Positions 22,816-35,800 of a stretch of DNA of 64,000 nucleotides are shown here, in pieces. Under the pieces are notes generated by a model, which had not been told where the DNA came from, did not search any database, and was given only the letters and a program-made list of their open reading frames with translations. This DNA comes from Humulus lupulus. Taxonomy: Eukaryota; Streptophyta; Magnoliopsida; Rosales; Cannabaceae. Every line of letters begins with the position of its first letter. Positions within the stretch are counted from its first letter, which is position 1. The DNA lies in assembly GCF_963169125.1 (NCBI RefSeq), contig NC_084794.1:108724358-108788357 (forward strand). The letters run 5' to 3'. The position numbers and the translations under genes were made by a program.

Positions 22816-24852
22816 TATCACGACCCGAGCCCTAGGCCGTGGCAGATTTGTAATATCCATAACTTGGGTGGTCAAAGGTCAAACTTTCACCCTCGTTGAA
22901 AAATAGTCTTTATAAATGATCATTTAATTTATATTAAATCATACTATAATTATAAGTTAAAATAATGAAATAACTCATATAATTATATATAAAAATATTA
23001 GTGATAAAAGTATAATCATTTATCATTATACATAAAACAATAATATTCCCACAGTTATGTAATCACCAAATAGTTAAATTTAATAAGTCATAAACACCCA
23101 AAATAATACTTAGCATCCACCATTCCTCATCCCTAACTATTTCATAGCTCATTCTGATATACCGATCATTAGATTCGAAGTCGAATACATATATAATGCT
23201 CAAAAGATAAGACAATGACACGAAATAGAAATAGGCTAAACACATTGGCTCCATCGATAATTCATCTTTTCCACGCTCGCGTCACTAGGCTCCTGGAATG
23301 GGAGAGATAGGGGTGAGCTTATAAAGACCAGCAGGAAAACAACTAATAACATAGGACCCAAAAGTTTAATACGTACAACCCCTGCATGGTTAGCTTTGAA
23401 AACAAAACATATATCATCATGTATAAACCAAATTAGAGAAACCACAAATAATCATAAGAGCATAGCTACAAGTGCACATCACACCATCCACTAGATCCCT
23501 AGTTCCCGTTACCCACCATAGAAAATCCGACATCCTAAACGGGGTAGCCGGACCTGATAACCACCACAAGGGGGAGGCTCAGAACACTTCCTGTATACAG
23601 ATGCTAGGTCTTTACACCTACAGGTGAGTGGACACCTGATCTACCTATGATGACACAGAGACTAGGTCGTGAAACAACAACGTGCACCAATCATGATCAC
23701 TATGGCTCTCATCGGTATAACCAAATGCTGGTAAACATGAAAAGAAAGAAACATATTCCCTTTATATTTTAGAAAATTGGACAGCATAACAGCTACATTT
23801 GAATAAACCCAAAAATCATAACCTGCATAAATAAGTGAACAAAAATATATATTTGGCACTCAGTGCCCTCAAAACAGATCAGAAAACATGCAGGTTAAGT
23901 TTTCAATTTTTCAAACATTTTATAAATCTCAAAATTGGTATATGTTGAATGCAATTTAATACGAGTAAAATAAGTCCAATAGTCTAGTTGAGTCCCTACC
24001 TCTTTAGATACCTCTTTAGAATTTAATCCGAGCCCAAAGCGACGCTCCTAAGCTTAACGATGATCTTAGAGTGATTTAGTCCGATTTTTATATCACATTT
24101 TTCCTACGTGCACCAAATGAGCAAACAATTATCATCATAGCATTCCTTATTCGAAATCGTGTCCAATGACATATAATATGACCATATTTAAAATTTCAAG
24201 TTCTGGAACCTTACCCAAGCGGTGCACTATAGTGGTTGGTGGCGGTACTGGAAACGTCGACGAAAATATGCATGGCATATATCAAAACGATCCTCTCGAT
24301 GAGTACATCACGAAAGTACAGCTCCTTCGCCCAAATGACCTCCAGTGTCGCCGGAAAACTCTTTCAAAGGGCGGAGATACCCAAAATCTTGCTAGAGAAA
24401 AACGACGAGTTGACCAGAAAGGATTAGTGGGTTTTGTTCCTCTCTCCACGCTGGTTCCAAGGGTATCAACCACTCGTCAAGAGGTGTTCGGAGTTGGCCG
24501 GAAAACAATGTCAAAGTTGACAGACCAAAACTTTGACTGACTATTCCGAACAACTTACGGCGAGTTGGGCGGTGCCGCTTGGTGGTTGAGGTCACCGGAG
24601 CAAGGAGAATCCAATGAGCCGTCACATGCCAAAAATGGTGGCCGGTGGTGGTTGGGTCTGGTGCCTTGCCATGGGTTGCCGAGAGAAGAAGAAGAAGAAG
24701 AAGAAGGGAAGAGAAGAGTGTCGGGGAGAGAGAAAGAAAAAGAAAAGAAAAAATAAACTGAATATATATTTATAAAAAAAAAAAATTCCTCCCCTTTTTG
24801 ACTTTTCTAACCTGAGATAAGTCTCAGGTTTCACAAATATAAATACATTATT
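22816..24852 (-). repeat. Ty3-type LTR fragment, 5' end lost
   Basis: It starts TATCACGACCCGAGCCC, resembling TGT(A/C)ACGACCC LTR ends. On the minus strand a TATA (TATAAATATAT, about 24757-24770) is followed by a CT-rich start-site-like region and a (CTT)n stretch (24686-24705), so transcription would run on the minus strand. An inverted repeat AACCTGAG/CTCAGGTT stands at 24810-24831. The upstream end is interrupted by the copia B insertion at 25470; the Tat solo LTR sits between. The short frames at 24166-24888 are not genes. Confidence 0.5.
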
Positions 24853-25454
24853 TGTTGACCCTCGATTTGGCCAATGACACGGAGTCAAAATAACGACAAA
24901 GAAACAAAAAGGAAATCAAATGGGAAGAAGGTGACACAAATGATTTATAGTGGTTCGACCCCAATTGTGTGGTAATAACCTACGTCCACTTAGTGTTCTT
25001 ATTGATGTTGAATCCTAATGTCGTGATCAAAGAACTAGGGTTTTTGAGTTTAACCAGCCTTAGGAGAATTACAACTTTTCGGTGGATAATCACACTATGT
25101 TCTTTCTATGAGTATTCAAGTTCAAGGTTCAAAAGTCCCTTCCTTGAGCCCTCTCATTCATATTTATAGGCTCAAGGGGGTTACATGGGCCAATGGGCCT
25201 TCATTATCCTTAATCTCAGCGTATCAAGGCAATAAAGAGAAAATATAATAAATATAGTTATTACAAGATTACATATCTTAAAGGAATTAAACCGAAGCGT
25301 GCGAACAGACTGGTCGCATCTAATCGCGAGATCTGATGAAGCAATAGACATCTGGTTGATAGGCGAACAACATCCCTTCACTTTAACGTTGCCACGCGCC
25401 AACCACATGTAATAAATTCTTGTCATGTCATCAGGAGCCATTTTTTGGTAAACA
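24853..25454 (-). mobile_element. Tat solo LTR, 602 bp
   Basis: It begins TGTTGACCCTCGATTTGGCC and ends TTTTTTGGTAAACA. This matches, on the opposite strand, the ends of the complete Tat LTRs at 29215 and 40274. The internal block AATAACCTACGTCCACTTAG is shared. The five bases TTATT flank it on both sides (24848-24852 and 25455-25459), so a whole element inserted here and was reduced to one LTR. Confidence 0.9.
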
Positions 25455-25469
25455 TTATTAATTATCCAT

Positions 25470-26308
25470 TGTTACAACCATAATTGTCATTTAATCCTCT
25501 ATAGACGGTCTACAATGAGATGGGACTAAAATACCGTTTTACCCCTCATTGTATTTTATCGTTAAAACATTTAGTTCCTTGTAAATGAAATTTCAGTAAA
25601 CTAATATTAATTACTGAAATGAGATCTCTATCATTTAGCACCTTGAACCAAACTAAAAGGAAACCATTGTTTCACTTCTTCATCAGAAGCTATAGATGTT
25701 CATATCTATGATTAATACTCCCACTCAATTATCCTACCAAGTTCCCAAGATGTAAGTATGGGCTAGTCCGTAGGGTAAGCTGGTAACAAACAAGTCAAAG
25801 AACTCAAATAATACAATCAGTTAGAACACTAACTACTCAGAATTAAGATTGAATTGACCTATAGTCAACTATATGATATCACTAGAATAGATAATAACGG
25901 TATGTTTACTTATCCTATCTACTATCAATATCGGTCCAGTCCGATGTAACAAATACATCTGATCTTATCTACTTTGCTAATGTTCTGGAAAGAACATAAT
26001 ACTGCGATGTGTAAGTAAATCATATCGTGGATTGGAAAGTCAGTGTAAATCCTGTGCACTGACTAATCTTAGGACTAACTTATTTTGAACATATAATCAT
26101 ATTTATATTCCATTGTGATTACGTCACTATAAATACGATTAGCTATATGCTCGTGATTTAATAGAAGTTTATATTAAACAAATAACCATGAAAATAAAAC
26201 ATGCGAGCAAAGTGATTGACCAAGTCACAAAATGATTTGTATTCTTTTATTGATAATAAATGAGATTACAAAGAAATTGGATTTTAATTAGGGCATAAAA
26301 CCCTAACA
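25470..26308 (-). repeat. 3' LTR of copia B
   Basis: On the minus strand it begins TGTTAGGGTTTTATGCCC and ends GGTTGTAACA, with TGTTA/TAACA inverted ends. 839 bp. The outer flank is TCCAT (25465-25469). Confidence 0.8.
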
Positions 26309-26323
26309 AACTCCCACTTGCAC

Positions 26324-26970
26324 TAATTGAAACTAATGCCTTAATTCTACTAATCCTATTTCCTTGATATGCTTATCAAATGTAGCTTCTGGTAGTGTCT
26401 TTGTAAACGGATCAACAAGATTGTCTTCAGAAGCAATCTTCATAATCTCCACATCTCCCCTAGCCACATATTATTGAATAATGTGATACTTCCTTTCTAT
26501 GTGCTCACTCTTCTTGTGACTACGATGTTCTTTCGAGTTGGCAATCACTCCTGTGTTGTCACAAAACAACACAAGTGGTTTATCCATTTTTGAAATAACA
26601 CCAAGATTCAAATAGAACTTCTTTAGCCAGACTATTTCCTTAGCTGCTTCTGACGCAACTATGTACTCAGCCTCCATGGTGGAATCTGAGATCGCAGACT
26701 GCTTTATGCTTCTCCATATTATAGTTCCCACCCTAAGAGTAAATACCATTCCAGAAGTAGACTTCCTATCATCGACTTCAGTCTAAAAATCTGAATCGGA
26801 GTAGTCTCTACAAGGTCCAGAACACCACCCTAGTAGACTAACATATAATCCCTAGTCCGCCTTAAGTACTTCAGGATATACTTAACTGCTATCCAATGTT
26901 CCGGTCCTAGGTTTGACTGATACTTGCTCACTACTCCCACTGTATAACAGATATCTGGTCTAGAAATTAG
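26324..26970 (-). pseudogene. copia RT C-terminus and RNase H
   Basis: Read on the minus strand it contains RPDICYTVGVVSKYQSN, AVKYILKYLRRTRDYMLVY, then DSTMEAEYIVASEAAKE and LFCDNTGVIAN. Stops at 26840 and 26470, and a frame change near 26750, disable it. The end of the RNase H reading (DPFTKTLP-like) comes shortly before the purine tract. Confidence 0.8.
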
Positions 26971-26984
26971 CCCGAGCCTGGAAA

Positions 26985-28502
26985 TTTTTCCATCATGGAC
27001 TGTATCATATGCATGTCCAAGTTGACAGGCTGAAATTGTGGAGCTTGGATGTTCGGATTGGTAGCTTGCATAAATTGTTGCATTTGCTGGAAGTTGTTGT
27101 TCTGGGTCATAATGACTTGACTGAAGTGTTGAACCATGGACTAGAAAACCTCATTTGGTACCATTGGAGGGCCGACTGTGATGGACGGAAATGGTGATGC
27201 CTCTGATTGTGAATAGGATCTGGTGCGCCTGAGGCAAAGGTACTAGTGCCCTTCAACTTGCGTCCAATAGCTTGGTTGTGGCCACGACGTTCACCAAGTA
27301 CCTTTGAGACTACTTGTGTCTCATTGACAAAGGCACTTCCTGCTGAAGATTCAGATTGGAATTGGGATTGAGATTATGTCTAGACTTCTTGCTGCAAGGC
27401 ATCCTGCAATTTAGAAACAAGACAATTAATACATAATATAACTATATAATAAACACATATACAAAACTTATAAAGTTACTTACATATGCATCATTAACAT
27501 TGGTGTTCACCCATCCACATGTCGGATGACTATGCATGTCATGGAACGTATCAATCATGCTGGGCAAATCCTTAGTTTGAATATTCATCTTTAGAAAACA
27601 AAATATAACAAAATATTAGTTAAATATTGAAATTATTATTAAGATAACTTAAAAAAATTTCAAATTATCTATATTGTTTTATTTACCTTCTTAAATCGAG
27701 CAGAAGCGTAAGAGGTCCATCCATGGAGACTTAGATACTTCTGTTTTGCTCTGTTGGCAGCATTTGCCTTTGAGCGTGCCATGAACTGTGGAGTGGTGAA
27801 AAGGTCAACAAACTTCTGCCAACTCTCGTTGTTCATGATCTCTGGTGGATTCTTTCTAGCTGTCTCGATATCATCATACCCTCCATGTTCATCGAAGTAT
27901 TTTTTCTTACGACCTTTTCTATCCTTGTAGCGATTGAAACTCTCACTCAATCCCAATCTCTACCAGTCGCCACTCAGGGAGAATGAAAAATTCCTTCAAA
28001 AAAACATTTAAACTAGTTAGATTTTTTAAATTATAAAAAAACATTACATGTGAATAAGTTGATAAATTTACCTCAATCTTTTGCATCAATCATATCTTGT
28101 GCTTATCCGGAATACTCTGCCACGAGTCATAATATAATGGAACATGGTGACTGATAAGGTTACCAATAAGTCTCGTGAAAAATGTCCCAAAATCACCAAC
28201 TGTTTTGTATGTTCCCTCTTTCAAATCAAATTGTAGAGCCAACAGACCTTTATTGTCATTGACGAACTGCTGCAGATTTTTGGATCGAGACCGACCTCTT
28301 CTTTTCGCGGCAGCTGCTGCAAATTTTAATTAAACAATAAAATTAAATTGAATAAAATAATAACAATTTGTCATTTATTGATAAAAACATAGATTTATTC
28401 TAGTATATTACCTGTCTCACAGGAAGTAGACACTCGCGTAGGATCTGGAGGAGGATCACCCGCTCCATCACCGCCATGAGAACAAGCAACAGCAGCAGAC
28501 AT
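26985..28502 (-). pseudogene. CACTA accessory transposase (Transposase_24 / TNPA-like), spliced relic
   Basis: ATG at 28500-28502 opens exon 1 (28502-28412, MSAAAVACSHGG...). Exon 2 (28317-28072) reads RRGRSRSKNLQQFV and GTFFTRLIGNLISHHVPLYY. Exon 3 (about 27985-27687) has the family signature SWQKFVDLFTTPQFMARSKA then NRAKQKYLSLHGWTSYA. Exon 4 (about 27589-27487) reads PSMIDTFHDMHSHPTCGW. The last exon (about 27405-26985) contains VSKVLGERRGHNQAIGRKLK. GT-AG junctions are visible. In-frame stops in exon 2 (TGA near 28092), at the start of exon 3 and in the last exon make it a pseudogene. In CACTA elements this protein binds subterminal repeats. Confidence 0.7.
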
Positions 28503-28707
28503 ATCTTTATAGTTTATATAATTATTAACATAAAATCAGCTATAAAATAATAGTAATAAAATGTAGAGCACTTGTCATTAAAATTTCGGTAATGCATTTG
28601 AAACTATTGAAAAACAAACATTGCTGAGAAAAGTCATATATTGATTGAAAAATCTTGAAATTAAAATATACACATAAACATACAATAAGAATATGCATAA
28701 GAAAATA

Positions 28708-28953
28708 TTATTCCTCATCAATGTCGATTCCTACATCATCATCTGTACTTTCTAAATCATCTGCACTAATTTTTTCATATCATCGTCATTGATGAAATCA
28801 TCATGCACAACCGAAACAGATCGAGACGTTTCACCTGACTTCTCCCAAAGCATTCACATGATTCTTGGCCATTTGTATAAATGCTTGAAGACCATTCCAA
28901 AACTCATCAGAGTTACGTCGTCTATTAGTTATCCAACTCTTGTCAGTCGTCAT
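28708..28953 (-). pseudogene. CACTA transposase (TNP2-type) with N-terminus joined to C-terminus
   Basis: ATG at 28953 begins MTTDKSWITNRRRNSDEFWN, which resembles the Transpos_assoc domain found at the start of plant TNP2 transposases (DKSW...F...A). After only about 40 residues the frame shifts into an acidic stretch (STDDDVGIDIDEE then stop at 28708) that looks like the C-terminus of such a protein. The DDE-bearing middle, normally several hundred residues, is absent. It is therefore an internal deletion product. Confidence 0.55.
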
Positions 28954-29214
28954 AACTGATTCAAGTGGAAAATAAATTATCACAATGTGATAATCATAAA
29001 AAAAACTACCTTTATTTGGTAATAATTTTGTTATCACCAAAACACTAATTTTTTTTAATGTAAATTATGAAATCTTATGAATAAATTATTAAATTTTATG
29101 AATATATATTATCAAATTTTATGAATATATTTTATTGTTAGTTATGAATGTATTATAAAGTTTCATTATATAATCAAATATTTAATTATAATTATTATTA
29201 TGTTGTTTAATCAT

Positions 29215-29805
29215 TGTTATCCAAAAAACTGACATAGATGACGTGGGAAGTGATTCCTAAACACGTGACTGACATTGGAGGAACCCTGCTAGGGTATCAA
29301 CCAGAAGGCACATTATAAGTAGTAGGCGACCTAGTCTTACCTGCGACCAGTTTGGTCGATGGTTCTGCATGCAACAAGATGCTTCAATAAAGATCTTAGT
29401 AAATCCCGAAATTAACTCCCACAATCTCCTGAATATCCGATTATTTAGGAAAGAATATCTGTAACAAATTCATGTAATCCCCCTTGAGCCTATATATAAG
29501 AGAAGATAGCTCAAGGGAGGGACTCTTCTTGTTTTTTTTTGGGCTTTTGAATCATTGGAAATTAGAGTAATTCTATTTGTTATTCAGAGGTTAGTGAAAC
29601 TCATTGAACCCTAGTTCTTTGATCACTCCTTTGACTTTTACATCAATAAAAATCTAAGTGGACGTAGGTTATTACCTGACTTTGGGGCCGAATTACTATA
29701 AAATATCGTGTTCTTATTATTTTCGTCATCACGTTCTTTTCAACGTATTTATCCACGTCAAGCGTATTTCGACTCCGTGTCAGTTGACCAAAATCAGGGT
29801 CAACA
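29215..29805 (+). repeat. 5' LTR of Tat-2
   Basis: Starts TGTTATCCAAAAAACTGACA and ends CAGGGTCAACA. A TATA box (CTATATATAAGAG) lies at about 29492-29504. Confidence 0.95.
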
Positions 29806-29826
29806 TTCTGGTGCTTTCATTGAGAG
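29806..29826 (+). other. primer binding site of Tat-2
   Basis: TTCTGGTGCTTTCATTGAGA directly after the LTR. The same word follows the LTR of Tat-1, so it is conserved as expected for a tRNA-complementary primer site. Confidence 0.7.
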
Positions 29827-29853
29827 CTTGATATATCACAGTTGAGAAAACCA

Positions 29854-32800
29854 ATGGCGAAAACTACAAGGAAAGCCGGACAGGCGGCCCCCGCTGCACC
29901 ATCAAACCTGCCTCCTCCTCCTCCTGCAAGTGTGGCTGAGGATGAGCCACATTTGGACTTTGAGGAGGAAGAAATGGATGACGCGACGCTGAAGAGTACT
30001 CTGGGGGAGTTGCTTGAAGAGCTGGCCAATCTGAGGGCCAATCAGGAAAGTGCTGCCGAAATCATGGCGTGGCAGCAGCAAGAGATTGAACGACAACGCG
30101 TGGAATTAAGTGAAAGGCAGGTGGAGGTGGACCGTCGCCAGAGCGAAGCCATGGCAGCCCTCGAGGCAGCCTAGCAATTGGCTAGGAATCAGGTCGCACC
30201 TGCCTCGCAGCCTGATCAACCTACGAATGGGCCACCCCACAGGGGTCCCAATCCTAGCCCGCCTATCCAACCCTCGAGCCCGCAAAGGCCCGAGCAGCCT
30301 CAGGTGCCTCATGACGATGTCCCACAGGACCCTGAGGCACAGCCTCCCTCCCAAGCTAGTCGCGGCAATCCCCCGCATCAGAGGCAGAATAGGACTGGGC
30401 ATCAGCCTCGTAGTCCTAGACGCCATAGGGGCGACGAGCCGAACTTTTCGAACAGAGGTCAGAATCCTCCTGGCAACAGGAGGAACTCAGAGTTAGGCTC
30501 TGCGGTCTGGGGTCCCCCACGGCATGATAATGCATGGGGACACAACGACCAGCGCAGGCCACCCTCTAACGCTTGGGATGCTTCAGCCCGGGACGGAAAT
30601 CAAGGGAACAGTCGATCCCACCATAGCCAATCAAGATTCAGAGATGGCCATGGGTATAATGAAGAAGACTCCGGCAGAGGAAATGCCGGTTGAAGGAATG
30701 ACAAGAGAGGTGGAAACAGGAATCAGCCACCTCAGGATGACCAACCCGACAGACGGGACGCTGGGGGGCAATCCAGACAGAATAACGTCTTCAACTGGCT
30801 CGGAGCTAGCGAGCAGCGAAGAAGAGACGAGGACTTGAGAAATGTGCTCAACAATCGTCGTGAGCGACATGGCGAGAACATCCCCCCAGCGACTGAGGCC
30901 ACGGCAATTCCTATCACCGTGCAAGCCCAGATAGATGCCCTCAACTAGGCGGTGCAACAGCTGGTCGGGGGAAGAACATCTCATATCGACCACGACAGGA
31001 GGAAAGGCACTCCTTTCGTCCAAAGGATAGCTATGGCAGAAACTCCTGGCAAGTTCAAAATGCCTACTCTTCCGAATGTTGATGGGTACGGTGACCCGGT
31101 ATCTCACGTCAATAAGTTTGAGATACAAATGGACATTCAGAAAGTGTCCGAAGATGCTCGGTGCAGGATCTTCCCTGCAACACTTTCTGATGCCGCACAG
31201 GAGTGGTTTCTTAAGTTCCCTCCTGCAAGTATAGTTTCCTGGGAGATGTTTGTAAGAGAATTCTACGGACAGTTCTACGCAGGTCGTGTACACCCGACCG
31301 AGGCAAACCAGCTGGTTGAAATTCGCCAGCAGGATGGAGAATCGCTGAAGGATTTCATCCAGCGCTTTATGCGAGCAGCGGCTGGAGCGAAAACAGTGGG
31401 GGATGAGGGAAAAATGATGGCCATAACCGCAGGGTTTAGGCGTCGCTCCCCCCTTTGGAAGAGCCTTCGCAAAGATGGGGTTAGAACTACCCAGGAATTC
31501 TTGGACCGGGCTGATCGTTACATCAAGCTTGAAGATGCCATTGCCGATGATGGGAAACCTTCAGGCAAGGATAAGAAGGTTGCCGAGCCCGCCAAAGCCA
31601 CCAATGGACCTAAACCTAACGGCAACAGCAAAGGCAATGGGAACGGTAACGGCAATGGCAAGAATGGTGGAAAACGGCAACACAATGAGCCTTCCACCTC
31701 TGACAATAAACGAGCCAAGGGTAATCGTTATGAACCTCGGTTCACTAACTACACTGCCCTTGTTGAGTCTCGGGGAAAGGTTTATCAGGCCACGAGTTCT
31801 AGTGTGCCTTATAAGAAACCTGCCCCCATTCGAAAGGATATTTCGAAAAGAGACACTACCAAGTTCTGTCGTTATCATAACGACTACGGACATGACACCA
31901 ACAAATGCAACTAGTTGAAAGACGAAATCGAGTTCCTTAGTAGACAAGGACACTTGAGAAGATACGTACGGGCCTCGGGAAATTCCCAATGAGAAGCTCC
32001 AGCTGGCAACAAGCAAGCGTCAATGCGCCAACACTCGCCACCTCTGCAGCCTGCCCCCGTGACTGACACATTATTAACCATCTGTGGAGGCCCGCACCTC
32101 GCGGGAAATAGCGGAAAGGCCAGAGAATGATATGCTCGAACTCTGCGTCACGACCAGGACATCGAGATGATGACTATGGAGGACCGCGCGCCAAAAAAGG
32201 CTCGATTAGAGGAAGGTGAGATAACCTTCTCCGATAGCGATGCCCAGCATGTCTGGTTCCCACATTCCGATCCGCTAGTCGTGGATATCCAAATGGCCAA
32301 CATGATGGTGAAAAGAGTGCTAGTCGATACAGGGAGTTCTGTGAACATCCTGTATAAGTCATCGCTGGAACGCATGAAGTTGTCCGTTAAGGACCTGGAG
32401 CCTTGCAACCAGAAAATATACGGCTTCACTGGTGAGGGACTCGCCCCCGCAGGATCAATTAAACTACCAGTGACGACAGGTACAACGCCTGCTACCAGGA
32501 CATTACTCGCTACTTTTATAGTAGTCGATTGCCCTTCGGTGTACAATGCCGTCATTGGGAGGCCCATATTGGTCGATTTATGGGCCGTCACCTCCATGTG
32601 GCACTTGGCCATGAAATTCCCGACAGACGCAGGAGTGGGATGGGTATTGGGAAACCAGAGGGAGGCCAGAGAGTGCTACAACGCCTCAGTCGCGAAGGCG
32701 AAAAAGGGGACGTCAAAGAGCACTACTTCAGATAGGTTGCAAATGGCAATTGATACACAAGCCCAATCCGGTGATGAGGTCACCAAATAGGGTGTTGCCC

Positions 32801-35800
32801 AAAGTGAGGACAGAGATCTGGATCCTCGCGTTGGGGATTTTGAAGAGAACGTTGGACCCGTCGAGGACCTGGAAGAGGTCCAACTCGACGAAAAAGACCC
32901 GACCAGAGTAGTGAAGGTCGGGAAAAATCTAGAACCAACCACGAAGCATACACTGGTGAAATTTTTGCGGAGAAACCAAGAAGTCTTTGCCTGGTCACAC
33001 AAAGACATGGCTGGAATAGACCCTACGGTTAACAGCCATGTCCTAAACATAGACAAGAATTTTCCACCTGTGCAACAAAAGAGAAGGCTGCTCGATAAGG
33101 ATCGGTCGAGAGCCTTAAAAGAAGAAGTCGAAAGATTAAAGGAGAATGGGTTTATCAGGGTGGCATTTTATCCATCGTGGGTCTCCAATCCAGTGCTGGT
33201 TCCCAAGCCTAACGGAAAATGGTGAACCTGTGTGGATTTTACAGACCTCAATAAAGCCTGCCCAAAGGATTGCTTCCCACTCCCAAGAATCGACCAGCTG
33301 GTCGATGCTACCGCAGGACACGAGATCCTCTCGTTCATGGATGCATATTCGGGCTACAATCAGATTAGCATGCATCCCCCTGACGAGGACCACACCAGCT
33401 TTTGGACCGATACGGGATTATACTGTTATAAAGTAATGCCCTTCAGACTGAAAAACGCAGGTGCGACTTACCAGTGGCTAGTCAACCACATGTTTAAAGA
33501 GCTGATCGGAGTAAACATGGAGGTGTACATGGACGACATGTTGGTAAAGTCTAAAAAAGCAGAAGGACATGTGAAGGATTTACAAGAGTGTTTTGATGTA
33601 TTGAACAAGTACCAGATGAAACTAGATCCTCTCAAATGTTCCTTCGGAGTTGGATCAGGGAAGTTTTTGGGGTTCATTGTAAATTTGAGAGGAATCGAGG
33701 CAAACCCCGACAAAATAAAAGCCCTGATCGACATGAAATCGCCATAGAGAATCAAAGATGTGCAAAGTCTAACTGGGAGAATCGCAGCCCTGAGTAGATT
33801 TATTTTGAAGTCAACGGACAAATGTGTCCCTTTTTTCAATCTACTTAGGGGCAATAAGAAGTTTGAATAGACAGGAGACTGCGAACAAGCTTTTCAGGCA
33901 TTGAAGGTGCACATGGCACAGCCTCCCGTTTTATCCAAGCCGATCGAGGGGGAAACTTTGTTCATTTACCTGGCGATCACGGAAGTAGCTGCTAGTGCGG
34001 TACTAGTACGTGAGGAAGAAGGCATACAAAAAGCGGTCTACTATGTTAGCAAAAGGCTGATTGGGGCAGAACTAAGATATCCGCCCATTGAAAGGTTAGC
34101 ATATTGCTTAATCCTGGCCTTGAGGAAGTTACGCCCTTACTTCCAAGCCCATTCCATCACAGTGCTAACCGACCAGCCCCTTCGGCAAGTTCTCCAAAAA
34201 CCAGAGGCGGCTGGACAAATATTAAAATGGGCGGTCGAACTAGGGCAGTTCGATATCACGTATTCACCGCGAGCAGCAGTAAAAGGACAAGTCTTGGTCG
34301 ATCTTATTGCAGAGTTCACCGAACTCCCAGACAGCGAATAGTGCGAACAGCCTAGTGCGCCTGAGCCTCAAGTGAAAGCTCCTTCGTGGAAGTTATTCAC
34401 GGATGGGTCGTCCAACGAATCCCATGCAGGAGCGGGAGTGATATTGATAACGCCGGAAGGGCATCGATTTCACTGCACCATTAGGTTCAATTTCACTGCG
34501 TCAAATAATGAAGCTGAATATGAAGCACTCCTCGCTGGGCTGAGAATGGCCAAAGACATGAGCATAAAGATGCTTGATATTTACAGCGACTCACAGCTGA
34601 TGGTGAACCAAGTTCTAGGGGAATATCAAGCTCGAGGCCAAAAAATGGTGGCCTACTTGAATAAAACAAAAGACCTGCTAGCCCAGTTCAAGAAGTATAC
34701 CCTCCAGCAAATACCGCGAGATCAGAATTCAAATGCAGATGCCTTAGCTAAACTCGCGAGCGCGAAAGATGCTGACACTTTGAACATTGTGCCAGTAGAA
34801 AGACTGAGTGAGCCAAGCATACAAGCAGTTGAAGCCAATATGGAAATTCGAATGGAGGATACATGGATGGCACCTTACTTGGAGTACCTGACAAACGGAG
34901 CGCTACCAACAGATAGAAACAAAGCCAGAACCCTACAAAGGCAGGCCGCTAGGTACATACTAGTTGACGGTGTCATGTACCGGAGAGGGTATTCAATGCC
35001 ACTACTCAGATGCGTTACACCAGAAAAAGCTAAGGAACTAATGAAAGAAGTGCATGAAGGCTTCTGTGGAGATCACGCTGGGGGGCAGAGTTTAGCAAAA
35101 AATATTTTAAGGCAAGGCTACTTTTGGCCAACTATGAATGAAGATTCAATGGAGTTTGTTCGAAGATGCGATAAATGTCAAAGGTTCTCCAAAATTCCAC
35201 GAGCAGCTCCAAACGAGTTGAAGCAGATGCAGAGTCCGTGGCCTTTTGTGGTATGGGGGATAGATCTGATTGGATCCCTGCCAACGGGAAAAGGCAGAGT
35301 AAAGTACGCAGTCGTGGCAGTTGATTACTTCACCAAATAGGCCGAGGCTGAACCACTTGCTACCATAACAACCAAGAAAGTTCTTGACTTTGTCATCAAG
35401 AACATCGTTTGCCGGTATGGTTTGCCCCGAAAGATCGTTTCAGACAACGGAACCCAATTTGACAGTGACCTATTCCCCGACTTCTGCGAAAGGCACGAAG
35501 TTATTAAAAGCTTTTCTTCAGTTGCGCATCCCCAAGCGAACGGGCAGGTCGAGGCCATAACTAAAACCCTTAAGGACACCCTGAAGAAGAGGCTTGAAGA
35601 TGCTAAAGGAGCATGGCCAAAGTAGCTGCCTGAAGTCCTCTGGTCGTATAGAACGTCTCACCGAACATCGACAGGTCATACCCCATTTTCCTTAGCCTAT
35701 GGATATGAGGCTATGTTTCCTGTCGAGATAGATCCCCCCTCACATCGACGCATAACATACGACCAGGACCAGAACAGCCAACTGATGATGGAGTTCCTAG

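Larger units (their letters stand above)
25470..26970 (-). mobile_element. copia retrotransposon remnant (copia B), 3' part
   Basis: On the minus strand, copia RT/RNase H C-terminal sequence is followed by the purine tract CAAGTGGGAGTT and an LTR (26308-25470). The 5' part of the element is gone at about 26970, where CACTA transposase sequence begins with no element end visible. That points to a deletion junction rather than a clean insertion. Confidence 0.85.
26975..29214 (-). mobile_element. CACTA (En/Spm) DNA transposon, main part
   Basis: On the minus strand a remnant of the TNP2-type transposase (28953-28708) is followed by a Transposase_24-type gene (28502 to about 26985). The sequence continues on the other side of the inserted Tat element, at 40865-42343, where CACTA subterminal repeats lie. 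Neither terminus is present: the left side meets copia B and the right side is cut by the chromovirus LTR at 42344. Confidence 0.75.

Noticed and set aside
24166..24888. Several frames of 60-124 codons
   Set aside because: They lie in the promoter-proximal part of an LTR fragment, overlap on both strands and share nothing with known proteins.
28831..29040. Possible independent small host gene beginning at 28953
   Set aside because: Its sequence and place fit the first exon of a CACTA transposase, and it stops after about 40 residues.
30631..31293. 220-codon minus-strand frame opposite Tat-2 gag
   Set aside because: It mirrors gag codon usage in the complementary frame; unlike the real antisense gene it has no promoter, splice sites or counterpart in Tat-3.
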